Assembly (NCBI GenBank): GCA_910577295.1
Contig: CAJTLS010000025.1
Span: 1-37,646 of the forward strand
DNA from: an uncultured Eubacterium sp.
GTDB taxonomy: Bacteria > Bacillota > Clostridia > Lachnospirales > Lachnospiraceae
Length of the DNA stretch: 37,646 nucleotides
Direction: 5' to 3'
Below are positions 34,188 to 37,646 of the stretch, one piece after another. How positions within the stretch are numbered: the stretch's first letter is position 1; the number at the start of each line of letters is the position of its first letter. The position numbers and the translations under genes were made by a program. The notes beneath the pieces are model-generated. The model ran no database searches, was not told the origin of the DNA, and saw only the letters and a list, made by a program, of their open reading frames with translations.

Positions 34188-34813
34188 TTACTGCACTGTA
34201 ACACTTACATTATATTTTCCTGCCACATAATTATGATAATTATACAAATATAAATGCGTGACTGTGATTTTTGCCGTACCTTTTTTCTTTGCCGTAACAA
34301 CACCATAATCATCTACCGCTGCCACTTCAGGATTAGAGGAACGATACCGTAACCCGTCTGACAAAAGAGTATACCATACCTGTTCCGTTTTAAAATGTGT
34401 GACAAGCGTATGCCGGTTTCCTTTTAACATCTCTATCTGTTTTGTATCCGGCTGAATTTCATCAATCGCACGGTACGGTATCTGCTGTTTCCCAGAATCC
34501 GGCTCATCTTTCAGGCGGCTGTCAACAAAGAGTTCATAATGTGCTTCTTTCTCTGACGAATCTTTTACTTTCTTCATATACGGTGACATTACAACACGCG
34601 CTTTACACTTTTTGAACGCCCCTGCCCCAATATAATTTACCCACTTAGGAATTTTCAATTTCTTTATTGACTTGCATCCCTCAAAGGCATGGTCATTAAT
34701 CTCCATCAGCTTTTCAGGCAGGGTAACTTTACAACCCTTATCTTTGCGTCTGCCATATGTACGGATGACAATACAAGGGAAAGCGCCAAAAACATTGCCA
34801 TAGCCTTTTTCAT
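34188..34813 (-). pseudogene. Frameshifted secreted leucine-rich-repeat/Ig-like protein
   Basis: An ATG at 34813, with GGAGG before it, encodes a signal peptide (MKKAMAMFLALSLVLSSVHM, then ADA). This frame stops after about 35 codons. The frame 34188-34706 continues the protein: upstream of its first ATG the codons read KGCKVTLPEKLMEINDHAFE, a BspA-type leucine-rich repeat, and an Ig-like BIG2 domain (RYRSSNPEVAAVDDYGVV) forms the C-terminus. Adding one A to the run of three at 34743-34745 joins both frames into about 208 residues with the cleavage site ADA-KDKG. So either the gene is broken by a one-base deletion or the assembly has an error. With only one to two repeats it is short for the family. 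Confidence 0.75.
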
Positions 34814-34892
34814 AGTGACCTCCATTTCGAAGCGCAGCGGAGGAAGTATGTTCGCTTTGCGAAACAATAAGCTATCGAGCTTATTGTTTCAC
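34814..34892. repeat. Structured intergenic repeat, copy 2 (before the LRR gene)
   Basis: A 13-bp perfect hairpin (34861-34873 and 34878-34890, loop atcg) and a block reading CCTCCGCTGCGCTTCGAAATGGAGG on the complementary strand (34819-34843, given here in outline: CCTCC...GGAGG ends) match copy 1 at 21933-22073. A small TTCGC/GCGAA hairpin lies between. The final GGAGG of the block is the ribosome binding site of the gene starting at 34813. Confidence 0.7.
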
Positions 34893-34906
34893 ACTAACTT
34901 CCACCT

Positions 34907-35371
34907 TCAAATTATATTGTTTTCTTCGAGATAACGCAAAAAATCTTCGCACCCCTCGCTTACATCCTCATATGTCTCATCAAAATTGCCCGTATACCAC
35001 GGATCTGCTATGTCTCTGCCATCGCCGCCAAAAGCGAGCAGTTTATATATTTTGCTTTCCGGATCACCGCCAAATATACGGTTCATGTTTCTTATATTCC
35101 ATGTATCCATGCCGATTATATAATCATATCCGGCATAATCCCGTCGGGTAATCTGGCTGGCGCGGTGGGGTATTACCGGAATCCCCATTTCATTCATTTT
35201 GCGTACAGTTCCACGGTGTGGGGTATTCCCCAATTCCTCCGTACTGGTAGCTTTCGAATCAATGGTAAACTGCTCCGCAAGTCCCCGTTTGTTCACCATG
35301 TCCTGAAAAACAAACTGCGCCATAGGGGATCTGCAAATGTTGCCGTGGCAGATGAATAAAACTCTAATCAT
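34907..35371 (-). CDS. Low-molecular-weight protein tyrosine phosphatase
   Basis: This 154-residue phosphatase has the P-loop CHGNICRS with nucleophile Cys8 and Arg14, and the general acid Asp123 in IADPWYTG. The length is normal. In Firmicutes such enzymes act on phosphotyrosine proteins, including capsule-related tyrosine kinases, or on arginine phosphate (YwlE type); the P-loop residue Ile12 and overall sequence do not settle which. AGGAG sits six bases before the ATG. No tyrosine kinase or capsule gene is near. It is the last clear core gene before the accessory segment. Confidence 0.93.
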   Translation of the reverse strand: MIRVLFICHGNICRSPMAQFVFQDMVNKRGLAEQFTIDSKATSTEELGNTPHRGTVRKMNEMGIPVIPHRASQITRRDYAGYDYIIGMDTWNIRNMNRIFGGDPESKIYKLLAFGGDGRDIADPWYTGNFDETYEDVSEGCEDFLRYLEENNII

Positions 35372-35427
35372 AAATTTCTCCTATCTCAAAATGCCAAGAT
35401 TTAGCATTTTACAGCCGTGTATAGTGG

Positions 35428-35471
35428 TAAAATCGTAGTAGAAATCTTGATGTTTTACTACTGCGATTTTA
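35428..35471. other. 14-bp hairpin at the accessory-region border
   Basis: TAAAATCGTAGTAG (35428-35441) pairs with CTACTGCGATTTTA (35458-35471) with one G-T mismatch; the loop is 16 bases. It could terminate the four-gene operon or be part of an insertion-sequence end. Confidence 0.5.
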
Positions 35472-35501
35472 AGGTTTCATTTGAACGCACTTTTTGACCT
35501 A

Positions 35502-35553
35502 GGGGTGTTCAATTTTACCTAGAGGGTGTTCACTATCAAACAAAGGGTGTGCA
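35502..35553. repeat. Three direct repeats with 21-bp period
   Basis: GGGGTGTTCA (35502), AGGGTGTTCA (35523) and AGGGTGTGCA (35544) begin exactly 21 bases apart. Repeated motifs of this kind form the ends of IS21-family insertion sequences. No transposase is present, so it would be a remnant end. It could instead be a protein-binding array. Confidence 0.6.
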
Positions 35554-35577
35554 GCTACACGCCCTCTTCTCAATATC

Positions 35578-36210
35578 TCAATAAATACTTCCAAGATATT
35601 TTTTCAATGCATCCACAAACTCACCAATATGAATTCCATCAACAAATGAATGATGTGCCTGAACAGAAACTGGCATTAATATTCTTTCATCTTTTTCGTA
35701 ATACTTACCCCAATCGAAAAGTGGTGTCGCATTATCTTTCTTTCCTGAATTAGTATGAGAAATATGCGTATATGTTACCCATGGCATTGGAGAGCATTGA
35801 AAAACATCATTTCCAAGTGGACCAGTAAAATATGATTCCTGCTCATCTGCAATTTTCTTTGCTTTGATACAATACTCTTTAATGTCACCCATCATAGGCA
35901 CATTAACCACTTTGAACAGATTTGTTTCTTTATTCAAATATGTAAAGGCCGTATCTATATTTTCAAATAAGACAATTTTTCCATCTACAAATCGATATCT
36001 AAAAGCCTCAATTTGATTTGCACATTTACAAACAGTATATACCATAGCCAATGTAAATGATAAATTATTATCTTTCGCATATTTCTTTAATCCAGTAACA
36101 TCAGCTTCAAAAGTAACGCAAAAAGCAGGTTCTACACTATTTCTAAAGATTGCACAATGCATTGCTCTTGGCCACTTACTTTCGTCTATTTCAATATATT
36201 TATTTCCCAT
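35578..36210 (-). CDS. Chloramphenicol-acetyltransferase-like acyltransferase
   Basis: This 210-residue protein has the CAT fold, with the catalytic motif HHSFVDGIH (His187, Asp191) close to the C-terminus and the family stretch PMPWVTYTH (141-149). In classical CAT enzymes the latter region carries Ser148 in FDSFN, which helps stabilise the transition state; here His stands at that place. It should be a trimeric acetyl-CoA transferase, but chloramphenicol resistance cannot be assumed. The frame is open to 36288; the ATG at 36210, with AAAGGTG before it, begins the conserved region and overlaps the 77-residue gene by 11 bases. It is the last gene of the accessory operon. Confidence 0.87.
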   Translation of the reverse strand: MGNKYIEIDESKWPRAMHCAIFRNSVEPAFCVTFEADVTGLKKYAKDNNLSFTLAMVYTVCKCANQIEAFRYRFVDGKIVLFENIDTAFTYLNKETNLFKVVNVPMMGDIKEYCIKAKKIADEQESYFTGPLGNDVFQCSPMPWVTYTHISHTNSGKKDNATPLFDWGKYYEKDERILMPVSVQAHHSFVDGIHIGEFVDALKKYLGSIY

Positions 36211-36433
36211 TATTAACACACCTTTCAATAGGTACTCTTTTTCCTTCGATAATAAATTCACCATCACGGAACGCAGATAATATCGCAAAGGAAGCTAAAT
36301 CCAATATATTATCATCTGTAAATTGCAAAGCCGATTTTGTACCATCTGGATTTACCTTTGTATTTACATGGCTTCCTTTTTTTCGTACAACACGGTAAAG
36401 TTTCTCATCTACCTCTTTTTCATCATTTCCCAT
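36200..36433 (-). CDS. Small orphan protein of the nuclease operon (77 residues)
   Basis: I do not recognise this protein. It is hydrophilic, with a charged N-terminus (DEKEVDEKLYRVVRKKGSH), a central DDNILDLASFAILSAF helix-like stretch and the end GKRVPIERCVNNGK. No signal peptide or membrane segment is visible. It starts 11 bases after the nuclease stop and overlaps the acyltransferase start by 11 bases, so translation is coupled on both sides. The ribosome site (GAAAAG) is weak, consistent with coupling. It could be an antitoxin, adaptor or DNA-binding accessory factor; nothing in the sequence decides this. Confidence 0.65.
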   Translation of the reverse strand: MGNDEKEVDEKLYRVVRKKGSHVNTKVNPDGTKSALQFTDDNILDLASFAILSAFRDGEFIIEGKRVPIERCVNNGK

Positions 36434-36444
36434 CTTTTCATCTA

Positions 36445-37215
36445 CTATTCCATGTTCTCATCCATATACTCTTTACGGATTTGGGATAATGCCTTGCCTG
36501 TTTCTTTGTGGATAGCAAATTTATATGTTTCTACAGACTTCCATCCAGTTACTCTTCTTAGCCAGTCCTGTATAGACATTTCTTCATTATTGATGGAAAC
36601 ATGACCATTTTGAAGAAGGGTAGCCTCCTCGTCAGAACCTTTCGCAACCAAAACATCTCCAGCATTAACAACTCCCCACTCAAGCATATCTTTTATCTTT
36701 GGAAGCACGGTTCTCTTAATGGACCCAGAAGGCTTTTTCATTTCCTTAACCCAATTGTTAGGTTGTTCAATAATCTCAAACTTTGGTGCTGGTTCAGAAT
36801 TACCAATTCTAAACACCTTTATCTCACAAAGAATAAAGCCCACACCTTCATCCGTATGATTGTTAAGCCACTCAATTGCAGCACGATGTTCTGGTCTTGC
36901 TTTTCTTACTAGCCAAATAACTAAATCAGCTGACTTCCCCGATGCATATGTAATTAGTTTACCTAAATGGTCATGGTCAGTTTCTTCAAGCTGATTCTCA
37001 ATAATAATCTTCTTACCTGTGTCTGCATCTGTAGCAAATATATCCACATTAAAATCGCCAACTGATGATTCCGTTTCTTCTATAGAAATATCAATACCTA
37101 CTTCATCACTAAGAATAGCGATATTTTTTGCCAACCAAGGAGTAAAGTCATGAGCCTCATGTGGCCATACTTCTCTCAAATCTTTTATTTCTTTTAATGT
37201 ACCAAGGTTAATCAT
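36445..37215 (-). CDS. PD-(D/E)XK nuclease-like protein with C-terminal RAMA domain
   Basis: This 256-residue protein has two parts. The N-terminal part (about 8-130) contains REVWPHEAHDFTPWLAKNI, a Val-Gly-Asp54...Asp58 strand and IIIENQLEETDHDHLGKL (Glu73, Gln75). This is the E-x-Q variant of the PD-(D/E)XK fold seen in proteins annotated near DUF4268. The C-terminal part (about 165-252: GVVNAGDVLVAKG, ATLLQNGHVSI, SIQDWLRRVTGWKS, LSQIRKEY) fits the RAMA domain, which has been proposed to recognise modified DNA in restriction-type systems. GAGGGGG precedes the ATG, which overlaps the upstream gene by eight bases. A defence nuclease is likely; activity and target are unknown. Confidence 0.83.
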   Translation of the reverse strand: MINLGTLKEIKDLREVWPHEAHDFTPWLAKNIAILSDEVGIDISIEETESSVGDFNVDIFATDADTGKKIIIENQLEETDHDHLGKLITYASGKSADLVIWLVRKARPEHRAAIEWLNNHTDEGVGFILCEIKVFRIGNSEPAPKFEIIEQPNNWVKEMKKPSGSIKRTVLPKIKDMLEWGVVNAGDVLVAKGSDEEATLLQNGHVSINNEEMSIQDWLRRVTGWKSVETYKFAIHKETGKALSQIRKEYMDENME

Positions 37216-37411
37216 CGTCTTCCCCCTCTAGCTTTATTTTCATTTCTGGGATAGTACAAAGAAAATCTGTGACTGTTTTATCGACAGTTCCTCTGCCTAA
37301 ATCTCCATGTATTTTCTTTTTTCTGTTATCTTTGTATGCAATCGTCAATTCATAACTGCAGCCAGCACAAACACGGCAATCGATTTTTTTGTCCAAGGAC
37401 AATAAAGCCAA
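37208..37411 (-). CDS. Small Cys-rich protein, possibly truncated
   Basis: This frame encodes up to 67 residues with CRVCAGCS (12-19), a Gly-rich middle and an acidic end. The only possible starts are TTG at 37411 and later non-ATG codons, and none has a Shine-Dalgarno sequence, so the true start is unresolved. It could be leaderless, since a promoter-like site lies just upstream (37424-37451), or be the 3' end of a longer gene cut by rearrangement. Its stop overlaps the nuclease start by eight bases. I recognise no family; the Cys cluster could bind a metal. Confidence 0.45.
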   Translation of the reverse strand: MALLSLDKKIDCRVCAGCSYELTIAYKDNRKKKIHGDLGRGTVDKTVTDFLCTIPEMKIKLEGEDDD

Positions 37412-37423
37412 ATTACATTTTAT

Positions 37424-37451
37424 AATATATCGGTAAAAATGTATTATTCAA
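37424..37451 (-). promoter_or_regulatory. Possible promoter of the accessory operon
   Basis: On the minus strand TTGAAT (37446-37451) and TATATT (37424-37429) are 16 bases apart in an AT-rich stretch, directly before the 67-residue frame. AT-richness raises the chance of a false match. Confidence 0.35.
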
Positions 37452-37646
37452 TTTTACACTTCCCCTACGAGCGATCAGACTACGAACTTTTTAACGATAG
37501 CCCTTTGGCTACTCCCATACTACCAAATATCTTGTGTAAATTAAATTCCGATTGGGTTTTCACAAAATCTAAGGGAATTAACAACTGTTATATTTTATTA
37601 TTGTGAATTGCTCTAACCTTTGAAAACACTAAATTTGTGCGAGGTG

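Noticed and set aside
37452..37646. Search for another gene, repeat end or att site at the window end
   Set aside because: The AT-rich stretch shows no open frame with a ribosome site and no copy of the 21-bp repeats.

Overview
The window looks like chromosomal DNA of a low-to-moderate GC anaerobic member of the Bacillota, most likely a gut Lachnospiraceae (Clostridia). The reasons are the conserved Gram-positive block rho-rpmE-yqhQ-prmC-prfA, a KtrAB potassium system, the zinc form of ribosomal protein L31, an eukaryote-like UDP-sugar pyrophosphorylase, a Bacillus-type GH30 glucuronoxylanase, small Lachnospiraceae-type conserved proteins, strong Shine-Dalgarno sequences and several TTG starts. 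The species cannot be named from the sequence alone. I saw no rRNA, tRNA or CRISPR array and no transposase gene.

Layout. 1-671: the end of an unidentified gene, then a gene-poor region with a good minus-strand promoter, hairpins and two tiny reading frames. 672-2672 (+): a soluble hybrid histidine kinase. 2783-4525 (-): a secreted GH30 glucuronoxylanase with a ricin-type domain. 4660-7282 (-): an export adaptor and a MacB-like permease without an adjacent ATPase. 7394-13388 (-): a tightly packed run nfeD, SPFH protein, argF, citrate synthase, a small conserved protein, coaX and dusB, headed by a TTGACA/TATGAT promoter. 13493-21930 (-): another packed run yqhQ, prmC, prfA, MATE pump, diguanylate cyclase, ktrB, ktrA and an rRNA methyltransferase. 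22160-24072 (-): rpmE and rho. 24322-25548 (-) and 25719-27426 (+): a UDP-sugar pyrophosphorylase and, divergently, malic enzyme plus a DUF4364-type protein. 27444-31916 (-): an M23 endopeptidase, a lytic transglycosylase, an aminotransferase fused to an XRE-type HTH, and a CPBP protease. 32058-33434 (+): argH. 33503-35371 (-): a flavodoxin-like oxidoreductase, a frameshifted leucine-rich-repeat/Ig-like surface protein and a low-molecular-weight tyrosine phosphatase.

35428-37451 is the accessory part. It is more AT-rich by eye and holds an overlapping four-gene minus-strand operon: a 67-residue Cys-rich protein, a PD-(D/E)XK nuclease with a C-terminal RAMA-like domain, a 77-residue orphan and a chloramphenicol-acetyltransferase-like enzyme. 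Its downstream edge carries three GTGTTCA repeats spaced exactly 21 bp, like an insertion-sequence end. This is the best candidate for an undescribed system, possibly in defence against modified DNA; that role is inference.

A second notable signal is a structured repeat found upstream of yqhQ (21933-22094) and upstream of the leucine-rich-repeat gene (34814-34892). The hairpin arms differ at three positions and the opposite arm changes to match at each, and in both places the repeat's last bases supply the ribosome binding site of the next gene.

How the parts fit: the core genes cover translation termination (prfA, prmC, rpmE), transcription termination (rho), RNA modification (dusB, the TrmH-like enzyme), potassium homeostasis (ktrAB), CoA synthesis (coaX), arginine synthesis (argF and argH, unlinked) and carbon entry into and out of C4/C6 acids (citrate synthase, malic enzyme). 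The envelope genes point to a cell that remodels its wall and degrades plant xylan.
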